Shown piece by piece: positions 1 to 7,800 of a stretch of DNA of 64,000 bases. This DNA comes from JAEUJM01 sp044221555 (lineage in GTDB: Bacteria > Actinomycetota > Acidimicrobiia > Acidimicrobiales > DATDAH01): contig JBGAOY010000004.1 of the NCBI GenBank assembly GCA_044221555.1, forward strand, positions 340,293 through 404,292, given 5' to 3'. A program made the position numbers and the translations under genes. Below the pieces are notes generated by a model that did no database searches, was not told the DNA's origin, and saw only the letters and a program-made list of their open reading frames with translations. Numbering within the stretch: the stretch's first letter is position 1; every line of letters starts with the position of its first letter.

Positions 1-1
1 G

Positions 2-595
2 GCGGTGGGCACCGGTGCGACCCTGTCCGGCACCATCACCGAGACCGGGACCGCCGCGAACCTCGCGAACGTGTTCGTGGTCGCGCTGCGATCGTCGGAC
101 TTCCGCCTGGCCCGCGCCACCACCACCAACGCGTCGGGCCAGTACAGCCTGAACGTGGAGGCGGGGTCGTACAAGCTCGCTTTCATCGATGCCGCGGGCC
201 TGCACGCCATGGAGTGGCACAACAACCAGCCGTACACGGGTCTCGCCACGGCCACATCGGTGACCGCACCTGCGGTCACCAACGCGGTGCTGGACCGTCG
301 CAACGGCTCGATCACGGGCACCATCGGCGACGACGTGTCCCACGCGGCGCTGGCCGGCGCGTGGGTGATCGCCATCGGGCCGTCCGGTGTGGCCGGCGGT
401 GCGGTCACGGCCGCCAACGGCACCTACACCATCTCCGGCCTGCCCGCCGGCACCTACCGGGCCACCTTCGTCGACCCGGTGGGTGGCCACACCCAGGAGT
501 ACTTCAACAACAGCCCGGACTTCGCCGGGGCGACGCCGTTCAGCGTCACCGGCGGCGGTACGACCACCGTCAACGCCGAGCTCCACCACCCGTAA
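2..595 (+). CDS. C-terminal part of a secreted carboxypeptidase-regulatory-like repeat protein (5' partial)
   Basis: Open from the left window edge, so the true start lies outside. The visible ~196 residues form two beta-sandwich modules of the CarboxypepD_reg/Cna-B-like kind, each with a GTYTISGLPAGTY-type strand pair and an HTQEYFNN or HAMEWHNN motif. The same two modules, with the motifs HTQEYWDN and HAMEWHHD, end the large RCC1-repeat protein encoded on the opposite strand at 4784-8908. This is therefore very likely the tail of a paralogue whose upstream part carries RCC1 repeats (inference). Such modules occur in exported surface proteins. No cell-wall sorting motif follows; the protein ends HHP-stop. 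An imperfect hairpin at 610-638 may end the transcript. Confidence 0.75.
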   Translation, partial: AVGTGATLSGTITETGTAANLANVFVVALRSSDFRLARATTTNASGQYSLNVEAGSYKLAFIDAAGLHAMEWHNNQPYTGLATATSVTAPAVTNAVLDRRNGSITGTIGDDVSHAALAGAWVIAIGPSGVAGGAVTAANGTYTISGLPAGTYRATFVDPVGGHTQEYFNNSPDFAGATPFSVTGGGTTTVNAELHHP

Positions 596-609
596 TCCAG
601 CGTCGTTCA

Positions 610-638
610 CCCACCGGGCGCCGGTAGCGTCCGGTGGG
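610..638 (+). terminator. Possible hairpin terminator after the left-edge gene
   Basis: CCCACCGG (610-617) pairs with CCGGTGGG (631-638) across a 13-nt G+C-rich loop, 15 nt after the stop codon at 595. There is no T-run, and the right arm touches the GTG start of the next gene, so it could instead affect initiation of that gene. Confidence 0.3.
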
Positions 639-1648
639 TGGTGACGCCATCGACCTCGTCGGCCGAGGCCGCGGCGGCCGAGGCGTCGGCGAGCCACGAC
701 GCCGCGGAGCGGCGCACCGGCACGTTGGCCGGCGTCGCCGCGTACTCGCTGTGGGGACTGTTCCCCCTGGTGTTCCACCAACTGCAGTCGGTGGGTGCGG
801 GCGAGATCCTGCTCCACCGCATCGTGTGGTCGTTCGTGGTGGTGCTGGCGCTGCTGGCGGTGCGCCACGACCGTCACTGGTTCCGCTGGGTGCGCGAGCG
901 GCCGGGCTCGCTACCGCGCCTGGTGGCGGCCGGTGGCCTCGTGGCCGTCAACTGGCTCGTGTACATCTGGGCGGTGAACCACGACCACGTGGTCGAGGCG
1001 GCGCTCGGCTACTACGTGAACCCGCTCATCACCGTCGCACTGGGCATCGTCGTGCTCGGCGAGCACCTGCGGCGCCTCCAGATGGTGGCGCTGGGGTTCG
1101 GTGTGGCCGCGGTGACGGTGCTGACGGTGGCCTACGGTCGCCTGCCCTGGATCGCCCTGGTGCTGGCCTGCTCGTTCGCCGGGTACGGGTTCCTGAAGAA
1201 GTCGGTGTCGGCGCCGGCGACCACGGCACTGGCGGTGGAGACGGGTGCGCTGCTGCCGTTCGCCCTGGTGGCGATGGTGGTGTTGGAGTGCACCGGCGAC
1301 GCCGCCTTCCTCCACACCAGCGTGCGCGAGAACGTCCTGCTCGTGAGCCTCGGCGTGGTCACGGCGGTGCCCCTCCTGCTCTTCGGCACGGCTGCGAGCC
1401 GCATCCCGCTGTCGATGCTGGGCCTGCTGCAGTACCTCACCCCCACGCTGCAGCTGCTGTGCGGCGTGGTGGTGCTGGGCGAGCCCTTGCCGCCGGAGCG
1501 GCTGGCCGGCTTCGTGCTGGTGTGGATCGCGCTGATCCTGCTGGGTGTCGACGCCGTGCGCTCGGCGCGTGCCCGAGTGCCCGAGGCGTCTCCACGCACT
1601 GGCCCGCCGGCCCGGGTCGAGCCGATGCCGGTGGCCGAGCCGACCTGA
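638..1648 (+). CDS. rarD: EamA/RarD-family membrane permease
   Basis: This 336-residue protein has the ten-helix drug/metabolite transporter layout of the RarD subgroup. A cytoplasmic N-tail of about 28 residues leads into a first helix with the SLWGLFP signature. Motifs such as ILLHRIVWSF, NWLVYIWAVN, LGYYVNPLI and LGLLQYLTPTLQ are typical of RarD. RarD proteins were named after a chloramphenicol-sensitive phenotype, and their substrates remain uncertain. GTG 638 and GTG 641 are adjacent possible starts, and the N-tail before the first helix is poorly conserved, so the start is not firm. The C-tail is polar. It stands alone; the VOC gene follows 43 bp later. Confidence 0.88.
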   Translation: MVTPSTSSAEAAAAEASASHDAAERRTGTLAGVAAYSLWGLFPLVFHQLQSVGAGEILLHRIVWSFVVVLALLAVRHDRHWFRWVRERPGSLPRLVAAGGLVAVNWLVYIWAVNHDHVVEAALGYYVNPLITVALGIVVLGEHLRRLQMVALGFGVAAVTVLTVAYGRLPWIALVLACSFAGYGFLKKSVSAPATTALAVETGALLPFALVAMVVLECTGDAAFLHTSVRENVLLVSLGVVTAVPLLLFGTAASRIPLSMLGLLQYLTPTLQLLCGVVVLGEPLPPERLAGFVLVWIALILLGVDAVRSARARVPEASPRTGPPARVEPMPVAEPT

Positions 1649-1691
1649 GCGGTCGTGGTCGAGCCGCGCCCGGCCGCGGTCGGGTGCGACA

Positions 1692-2051
1692 ATGGCCGGC
1701 GTGCGCGCCCTCGGAGTTCATCATGTGTCCCTCAACGTCACCGACGTGGCGGCCGCGGTCGACTTCTACGTCGGCACGCTGGGCCTCGGCGAGCGGGGCG
1801 ACCGGCCCGACTTCGGCTTCGGGGGTGCGTGGCTCGATGTCGGCGGGCAGCAGATCCACCTGCTCGAGGCCGCGCCCGCGAGTGATCTGGGCCAGCACGT
1901 GGCGCTGCAGGTCGACGACCTCGCCGCCTGCATCGCCGAGCTGCGGGCCGGCGGCGTGCAGGTGAGCGACGCCTCGCCGGTGGGCACCGGCCTGCAGGCG
2001 TTCCTGCACGATCCCGCGGGCAACCTGGTGGAGCTGCACCAGCCGGCATAG
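1692..2051 (+). CDS. VOC/glyoxalase-fold single-domain protein
   Basis: 119 residues covering one vicinal-oxygen-chelate module. It opens with the beta strand LGVHHVSLNVTDVAAAVDFY and ends with the hallmark FLHDPAGNLVELHQPA, in which the Glu of the NLVEL strand and the early His are the expected metal ligands. One such module usually dimerises to complete the active site. Substrate cannot be read from sequence: glyoxalase I, fosfomycin-resistance-like and dioxygenase-like proteins share this fold. ATG 1692 is chosen because it begins 7 residues before the first strand; upstream in-frame codons only extend into low-complexity sequence. Confidence 0.8.
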   Translation: MAGVRALGVHHVSLNVTDVAAAVDFYVGTLGLGERGDRPDFGFGGAWLDVGGQQIHLLEAAPASDLGQHVALQVDDLAACIAELRAGGVQVSDASPVGTGLQAFLHDPAGNLVELHQPA

Positions 2052-2158
2052 GGAGCGATGGCCGGGGGTTGGCGGCGGCGGTTCACGGCGGCGTCCCGTC
2101 GCTGGTGTCGGTTCGGGCCATCCCACCGCGAGGAGGTGCCGAGGTAGCGTTCCGGGGG

Positions 2159-2920
2159 ATGGACGACGTGGTGCGGGCGCTGGCCGATCAGCAGGAAGAG
2201 TTGGCCGACCTGGTCTCCGGCCGGACCGAGGCCGAGCTGGCCCAGCCGACCCGTTGCGCCGGATGGACGGCCAGCGACGTGCTGTTGCACCTGGCCCAGA
2301 CCAACGAGGCGGCGGTGGCCAGCGTCGAGGGCCGCTTGGAGGGCTTCGACCTCGGCGGCGCCGGCGCCACGCGCGACGACGGTGACGTCGACCAGCTGGC
2401 CGGCGCGGCGGTGAACGCCGAGCGTGAGCTGCCGCCCGCAGCCATCCGTGAACGATGGGCGACGAGCGCGGCCGCGCAGGTGGCGGCGTTCCAGGCCGCC
2501 GACCCGCACACCCGGGTGCAGTGGGTCGCCGGCACGATGGCGGCGCGCACCCTGGCCTCCACCCGGCTGTCGGAGTCGTGGATCCACACGGTCGACGTGG
2601 CCTCCGCCTTCGGTGTGGTGCCGGCACCCACCGATCGGCTGTGGCACGTGGCCCGGCTGGCCTGGCGCACGGTGCCCTATGGCTTCGCCCGCGCCGGGCG
2701 TGAGCTCCACGGCCCCGTGTCGTTCCACCTGGTGGCGCCCGACGGTGGCCAGTGGCGGTTCGACCCGACCGCCGGGGCACCGGCCCGCACCGTCGTGCGC
2801 GGCACCGCCGCGGACCTCTGCGAGGTGGCGGGGCAGCGGGCCGATGCGGGCGCGACGAGCCTGACGGCCGAGGGACCGGACGCGGCCGATGTCCTCGCCC
2901 TCGTGCGCACCTTCGCTTGA
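2159..2920 (+). CDS. DinB/mycothiol-dependent maleylpyruvate isomerase-like protein (TIGR03084-type)
   Basis: 253 residues. The N-terminal four-helix bundle has the signature TRCAGWTASDVLLHLAQTN (about residues 36-54), in which the His of the LLHLAQ helix is a likely metal ligand. Further His-containing helices follow (SESWIHTVDVASAFG, around 140-155), and the C-terminal part resembles a sterol-carrier-like alpha/beta domain (HLVAPDGGQWRFDP). In Actinobacteria this family uses mycothiol as cofactor or metal-bound co-substrate, so a thiol-dependent isomerase or detoxification role is plausible but unproven. ATG 2159 gives a start directly before the first helix. The 160 bp to the next gene show no feature. 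Confidence 0.72.
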   Translation: MDDVVRALADQQEELADLVSGRTEAELAQPTRCAGWTASDVLLHLAQTNEAAVASVEGRLEGFDLGGAGATRDDGDVDQLAGAAVNAERELPPAAIRERWATSAAAQVAAFQAADPHTRVQWVAGTMAARTLASTRLSESWIHTVDVASAFGVVPAPTDRLWHVARLAWRTVPYGFARAGRELHGPVSFHLVAPDGGQWRFDPTAGAPARTVVRGTAADLCEVAGQRADAGATSLTAEGPDAADVLALVRTFA

Positions 2921-3080
2921 TCGGGAGCGGCGACGTGCGCCGGCGCCCGACCGCGGGCCCGGGTGGGCGCCAGGTGCCGGGTGGCGCCCGTGGCGGGCGG
3001 GGGAGCGAGTGTGCCGCGAGGCCCGACGAGCCGCGGTCACCCCGGCCCTGCGGTGACCGCCGGCGACGGGAGGTGAGGTG

Positions 3081-3455
3081 TCAGTCCTGCGTGAGGTGCT
3101 CGGCGGCGACGGCGCCGCCGGCGGCGGCGGCGGCCGCGAGCAGCAGGACGGCGAAGCGGCCCCGGGGCGCGAGCGCGCGGTAGCCCAGAAGGGTGGCCGC
3201 GGCATCGACACCGTCGGCCGCGGCGCCGTAGCGGGCCCACGGCACCGGATCCTCACCGCGCCCCAGTGCCCGCAGCGTGCCCAGCCCGAGCGCGAGATCG
3301 CGGATGCCGAGCGCCCGCAGGAACACCTTGGTGGCGGGCCGCGCCGCCTCGGGCCCCGCCCAACTGCGGGCGGCCAGGGCGGGTGCGACGAGCAGAGCGG
3401 TCCCCACGGCGACCCGGCCGGCAGCCAGGCTCCGTACCAGCTGGCGATAGTCCAT
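3081..3455 (-). CDS. Small hypothetical membrane protein
   Basis: 124 residues with three or four predicted hydrophobic helices: AAGRVAVGTALLVAPALAA near the N-terminus, LGIRDLALGLGTLRALG in the middle and FAVLLLAAAAAAGGAVAA at the end. The short polar start MDYRQLVRSL and the GRV/WARYGAAADGVDAAATLLG pattern recur in uncharacterised actinobacterial membrane proteins. ATG 3455 is preferred because longer in-frame versions add an Arg-rich shadow of the neighbouring gene. It is divergent from the zinc-ribbon membrane protein gene (start 3548, 92 bp away). No function can be assigned. Confidence 0.65.
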   Translation of the reverse strand: MDYRQLVRSLAAGRVAVGTALLVAPALAARSWAGPEAARPATKVFLRALGIRDLALGLGTLRALGRGEDPVPWARYGAAADGVDAAATLLGYRALAPRGRFAVLLLAAAAAAGGAVAAEHLTQD

Positions 3456-3547
3456 CGCCGCAGTCTGGCAGGTGGCTCGTTGCACACGGTCACGTGGGCG
3501 GTGCGAGACTCGCGTCGTCCCCATCCGACGTGACGAGGAGGCCGCCC

Positions 3548-4519
3548 GTGGCCGAGGCGTGCAGCAACTGCGGCATCGAGTTGCCCGACGGGGCGGGGTT
3601 CTGCGCCGAGTGCGGCGCTGCCGCGCCCGCCTCGGTGGCGCCGGTGCCACCGCCGCAACCGTGGCCGTCGTCACCCCCCGACCAGCCGCCCACGCCCTCG
3701 GAGATGCCGCCCCTCGCGCCCGTGGCAGCCGCGGCCGATCAGCCGCCTCTCCCGCCGGCGCCGGCGCCGGCGCCGCTGATGGATGCTCGGTTCCCGCCGA
3801 AGCCGGCCGCTGGGCCCGACGCGTTCCCGCTCACCGTGTCGGGGGAATCCCACGGGCCTCCCTCGAAGCCGTCGGCCGATCCGGGGTGGTATCCCGGCGC
3901 ACAGCCGGAGGAGTCGGGGGCCGGGTCGTGGCCGGGGACGGCTCCCGTGGGCCCGCCGCCCGTCCCGCAGTGGGCCACGCTGCCTTCGCCTCCGGGCGCC
4001 GCGGGCGCCTACGCCGGGGTCGAGGGCGCTGGTGCGGTGGTCCCGACCCCGCCGTCGGCCACGGCCGGCGCGCCGCGCAACACGGTGGCCGGCGCGCTGG
4101 GCGTGTTGGGGGCGCTCCTGCTCGGGGTCTCGTCGTTCCTCGCGTGGGCCGAGGTCACGCTGTCGGTCGTCACCGAACGCACCCAGACGGTCACCGGCTG
4201 GGACTGGTTCGACAACGGCATCGACACGGGCCCCGTGTTCGCGCTGCTGGCCCTGGCGGCGGCGGGGTTGGCCGGCCTGGTGCTGGCCCAGGTCACCCCG
4301 CTCGCCATCCGCATCATCGTGGTGGCCGTCGGCGGCCTCAGCCTGGGCCTCGCCGCCTTCGCCATCAGCGACATCCTGGGCCGCAAGAGCGACCTGCGAG
4401 CAGTGGGCCAGGTCGACGTCACCCTGCAGTACGGCATCTGGTTGCTGGTGATCGGCGCCCTGCTGATCCTCGTGTCGGGCCTGGTGGCCGAGACCAGACA
4501 CGGGCCCGCGCCGGCGTAA
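3548..4519 (+). CDS. Zinc-ribbon and Pro-rich membrane protein of unknown function
   Basis: 323 residues. The N-terminus is a four-Cys zinc ribbon, CSNCGIELPDGAGFCAECG (about residues 5-23). A long Pro/Ala-rich linker (25-175) follows, containing a GWYPGAQPE-type segment reminiscent of DUF2510-like actinobacterial proteins. The C-terminal half has four hydrophobic helices (about 185-315), with an external loop between helices 1 and 2. Translation starts at GTG 3548 behind a clear GAGGAGG ribosome-binding site at 3535-3541. Ribbon-plus-linker-plus-membrane architectures are common in Actinobacteria and usually uncharacterised. The gene ends 44 bp before tRNA-Val and reads toward it. Confidence 0.72.
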   Translation: MAEACSNCGIELPDGAGFCAECGAAAPASVAPVPPPQPWPSSPPDQPPTPSEMPPLAPVAAAADQPPLPPAPAPAPLMDARFPPKPAAGPDAFPLTVSGESHGPPSKPSADPGWYPGAQPEESGAGSWPGTAPVGPPPVPQWATLPSPPGAAGAYAGVEGAGAVVPTPPSATAGAPRNTVAGALGVLGALLLGVSSFLAWAEVTLSVVTERTQTVTGWDWFDNGIDTGPVFALLALAAAGLAGLVLAQVTPLAIRIIVVAVGGLSLGLAAFAISDILGRKSDLRAVGQVDVTLQYGIWLLVIGALLILVSGLVAETRHGPAPA

Positions 4520-4563
4520 GGGTGTGTCGCCGGCGGCGCCCTCGGCTAGAGTCGCCGGTTCCG

Positions 4564-4637
4564 GGGCCGTTGGCGCAGTCTGGTAGCGCACCTGCATGAC
4601 GCGCAGGGGGTCACAGGTTCAAGTCCTGTACGGCCCA
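4564..4637 (+). tRNA. tRNA-Val (anticodon GAC)
   Basis: A complete 74-nt cloverleaf can be drawn by hand. Acceptor GGGCCGT (4564-4570) pairs with ACGGCCC (4630-4636), followed by discriminator A. The D-stem is GCGC/GCGC, the anticodon stem CCTGC/GCAGG with loop ATGACGC, and the T-arm ACAGG-TTCAAGT-CCTGT. T33 precedes GAC, so the tRNA reads GUC and GUU valine codons. The CCA end is not fully encoded (CCC follows the discriminator). Loop positions 32 and 38 are A and C, a slightly unusual pair. A -10-like TAGAGT lies about 15 bp upstream. Confidence 0.9.
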
Positions 4638-4741
4638 CCCGAGAAACCCCAGGTCAGGGGCGTATTCCCGCTACCGGCCTTGGGGTTTCGCCGCGCTCGG
4701 GGGGCGGTGACCGCCAGGATGTGTGTGCGGGTTCGGCGCAC
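4619..4741 (-). pseudogene. Truncated 5' remnant of a second RCC1-repeat gene
   Basis: Reading leftward, GTG 4741 begins a 40-codon frame whose first ~13 codons (MRRTRTHILAVTA) match the start of the intact RCC1 protein (MRRTRTHILAATA). After ACCGCC all similarity ends and the frame runs into tRNA-Val sequence. It sits just beyond the stop codon of the intact gene with the same spacer that precedes the intact start. I read it as the leftover start of a tandem paralogue. Confidence 0.65.
4643..4689. terminator. Hairpin downstream of tRNA-Val
   Basis: GAAACCCCA (4643-4651) pairs perfectly with TGGGGTTTC (4681-4689) around a 29-nt loop, starting 5 nt beyond the tRNA. There is no T-tract. It may help end the tRNA transcript, or transcripts running leftward from the RCC1 gene. 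Confidence 0.45.
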
Positions 4742-4802
4742 GCCGCGGCTCCCGTTCCCCTCCGCGGTGACGCTACTCGTTGCTCAGGTGGTGGTGAGGG
4801 CG
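4702..4802. repeat. Left ~100-bp direct repeat flanking the RCC1 gene
   Basis: Aligns with 8869-8969 over its whole length with a handful of substitutions and two single-base indels. In the gene's sense the unit is: last codons ALTTT-stop, a ~40-nt spacer (with GAGTAGCGTCACCGCGGAGG), then GTG and the first 12 codons. This copy supplies the stop of the intact gene and the start of a lost neighbour. Confidence 0.85.
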
Positions 4803-7800
4803 GCGTTGGTGGTGGTGGTGGTGCCGGCGGTGATGGTAATGGGGTCGGAGGTGGGGTAGTCGGTCTTGTTGTCCCAGTATTCCTGGGTGTGGCCGTGGTT
4901 GGGGTCGACGAAGGTGATGCGGTAGCTGGCGGGGGAGAGGCCGTTGATGGTGTAGGTGCCGTCGGGTGCGGTGGCGGCGCCGCCGACGATGTGACCGGTG
5001 GTGGTGATGGCTATTACCCACACGCCGGCGATGGGATCGCCGGAGGGGTCGTCGGTGACGGTGCCGGCGATGGTGCCGGTGGTGGGGGTGAGGTCGGCGT
5101 CGACCACGGAGGGGGCGGTGGCGGTGTCGGCGGTGGCGATGGCGGTGTAGGGGTGGTCGTGGTGCCATTCCATGGCGTGGCGGCCGGTGGGGTCGACGAA
5201 CTCGAGCTTGTGGGTGCCCGGGTCGAGCGCGATGTCGTAGGTGCCGTCGCTGAGAGTCCTGGCGGCGCGGGCGAAGCTGTAGTCGGCGGCGCGCAGGGCG
5301 ACGGCCCACACGCCCGCGAGGGGTTGGCCGGAAACGGCGTCGGTGACGGCGCCGGTGAGCGAAGCGCCTGTCCCGGGCGGGGTGACGGGGGTGAGGTCGG
5401 CGTCGCCTTCGGCGACGGTGCCGGCGGCGATGTTGTGGGCGGTGGCGGTGTTGGTGCCCGCCGCGTCGTCGAAGAACTCGGGGGCATGGGCGCCGGTGGG
5501 GTCGAACAGCACCTGGTAGTGCGCTCCGGGTGAGAGGCCGCCGAGGGTGTAGGTGCCGTCGGTGCCGGTGGTCGTGCCTCGTTCGGGGGCGGAGGTGGCG
5601 CCGGACAGCGAGAAGGTGGCGATGCCCTGGAGGGGGGTGCCGGTGCCGGCCTGGGTGACGGTCCCCGCGATGGTGCCCGCGGTGGGGACCATGGACGGCG
5701 CGACGACGGTGAGTTCGTCGTCGTTGACCGTGACCGTGGAGGGCAGGGGGGTGCCGTGGAACCCCGAGGTGTGGTTCCCGTCGGATGAGACCAGGAACAG
5801 CAGGTAGTCACCGGGGGGCACGACCGCGAGGAACCCGCCCGACGGGTTGGCCACCACCCCCGCCACGGTGGAGTAGTCGGCGAGGGACACCACCGCGACG
5901 GCCGCGTTCGCCACCCCGAGGCCCGACCCGGCCTCGCGTACCACCCCGGTGATCCCGGACGGGCCCGACCCCAGATCCACCGGCGGCAGGTTGTCGCCCA
6001 TCTCGAACGGCTCGTCACCGCGGCTCTCGGTGTCACCCTGACCCAGTTGGCCAAAGGCGTTGTGACCCCAGCACTTGACCGTCGAGTCGTCGAGCAGCGC
6101 ACAGGTGGCGTTGCTCCCCGTGGCGATGTCAGTCGCGGTGCGTCCGGTGCCGAGGTCGACGATGGGCAGGGCGTCGCCCATCTCGCCGGGGCCGTCGCCT
6201 CGGTTCTGGGTGGCGCCGAGCCCGGTCTCCCCGGACGCGTTTCGTCCCCAGCACTTGACGGTGTCGTCGTCGAGCAGTGCGCAGGAGTGTTGGGCTCCGG
6301 CCGCGAGGGCGGTGGCGGTGCGTCCGGTGCCGAGGTCGACGGTGGGGAGGTCGTCGCCCATCTCGCCGGGGCCGTCGCCTCGGCTCTGGGTGTCGCCGAG
6401 GCCGAGCTGCCCGACGTCGTTGTGGCCCCAGCACTTCACTGTGGCGTCGTCGAGGAGGGCACAGGTGCGGCGCCAGTCGACCGCGAGGTTGGTGGCGGTG
6501 CGGCCGGTGCCGAGGTCGACGGTGGGGAGGTCGTCGCCCATCTCGCCGGGCTGGTCGCCCCGGTCGGCGGTGTTGCCGAGGCCGAGCTGCCCGTACTCGT
6601 TCTCGCCCCAGCACTTGACTGCGCCGTCGTCGAGGATGGCGCAGGTGTGCCGCTCACCGGCGACCACTTGCGTGGCGGTGCGGCCGGTGCCGAGGTCGAC
6701 GGTGGGGAGGTCGTCGCCCATCTCGCCGGGCTGGTTGCCCCGGTCGGCGGTGTCGGCGAGCCCGAGTTGCCCCTCACTGTTGCGTCCCCAGCACTTGACC
6801 GTGCCGTTGTCGAGCAGGGCGCAGCTGTGGTTCTCACCGGAGGTGACCTGGGTGGCGCTGCGACCGGTCCCGAGATCGACCGCAAGCAGGTTGTCGCCCA
6901 TCGCGCCGGGGGCCAGGCCTCGCGAGTCGGTGTCGCCCTGGCCCAGCTGACCGTTGTGGTTGCGTCCCCAGCACTTGACGGTGGCGTCGTCCAACACCGC
7001 ACAGGTGTGCCACTCACCGGCGGCCACCTGGGTGGCGGTGCGACCGGACCCGAGGTCGACGAAAGCGAGAGCGTCACCCATCTCGCCGGGCCCGTCTCCC
7101 CGGGATTCGCCGTCCTCGAGGCCGAGCGCACCGAACAGGTTGTCGCCCCAGCACTTCACGTGGCCGCCCTGGAGAATCGCGCACAGGTGCGTCCACCCGG
7201 TCGACATCTCGATGGCCGGTGGTTCGACCTGGCGGGCCCGCACGGTCACCGCAGCTCCGTTGGACGCCACGGGCACGGTCTGATCGTGGTCGGCGGTGGC
7301 GACGATCGTGAGCTCGCCCACGTCGGCGCTGGTGGTGAACCGGGTGCAGGGATAGGTGACCGAGCCCCCCGGGGCGACCGCGGTCAGTGTCCGGGCGCAG
7401 TCAGGCGCGACCGGGTCGGTCACCACGACATCGGCGGAAGCGTCGCCCAGGTTGGTGACCCGGAGACGCAGCGGGATCGGGTCGCCAGCGGCGACCGACG
7501 CCGGCGGCGTCTGCCAGACGGCCAGCGACCCGTCAGGATGGACCGCCACCACGGGGAGGTGGTCGCCCATCTCGCCGGGGTGGTCGCCTCGGTTCTGGGT
7601 GTCGCCGAGGCCGAGTTGCCCGCGGAAGTTGTAGCCCCAGCACCTGACGGTGGCGTTGTCGAGGATGGCGCAGGTGTGCCGGTAGCCGGCGGCGAGGTGG
7701 GTGGCGGTGCGGCCGGCGCCGAGATCGACCGTGGGCAGGTCGTCGCCCATCTCGCCGGGGTGGCTGCCTCGGGATCCGGTGTCGCCGAGGCCGAGTTGGC

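Noticed and set aside
911..1315. Long opposite-strand ORFs over rarD and many other genes
   Set aside because: Arg/His/Pro-rich shadow frames produced by high G+C third positions; no domain resemblance.
4564..4802. tRNA-Val as an integration site of a mobile island
   Set aside because: No integrase gene, no copy of the tRNA 3' end elsewhere in the window, and the adjacent direct repeats are explained by the RCC1 gene junction.
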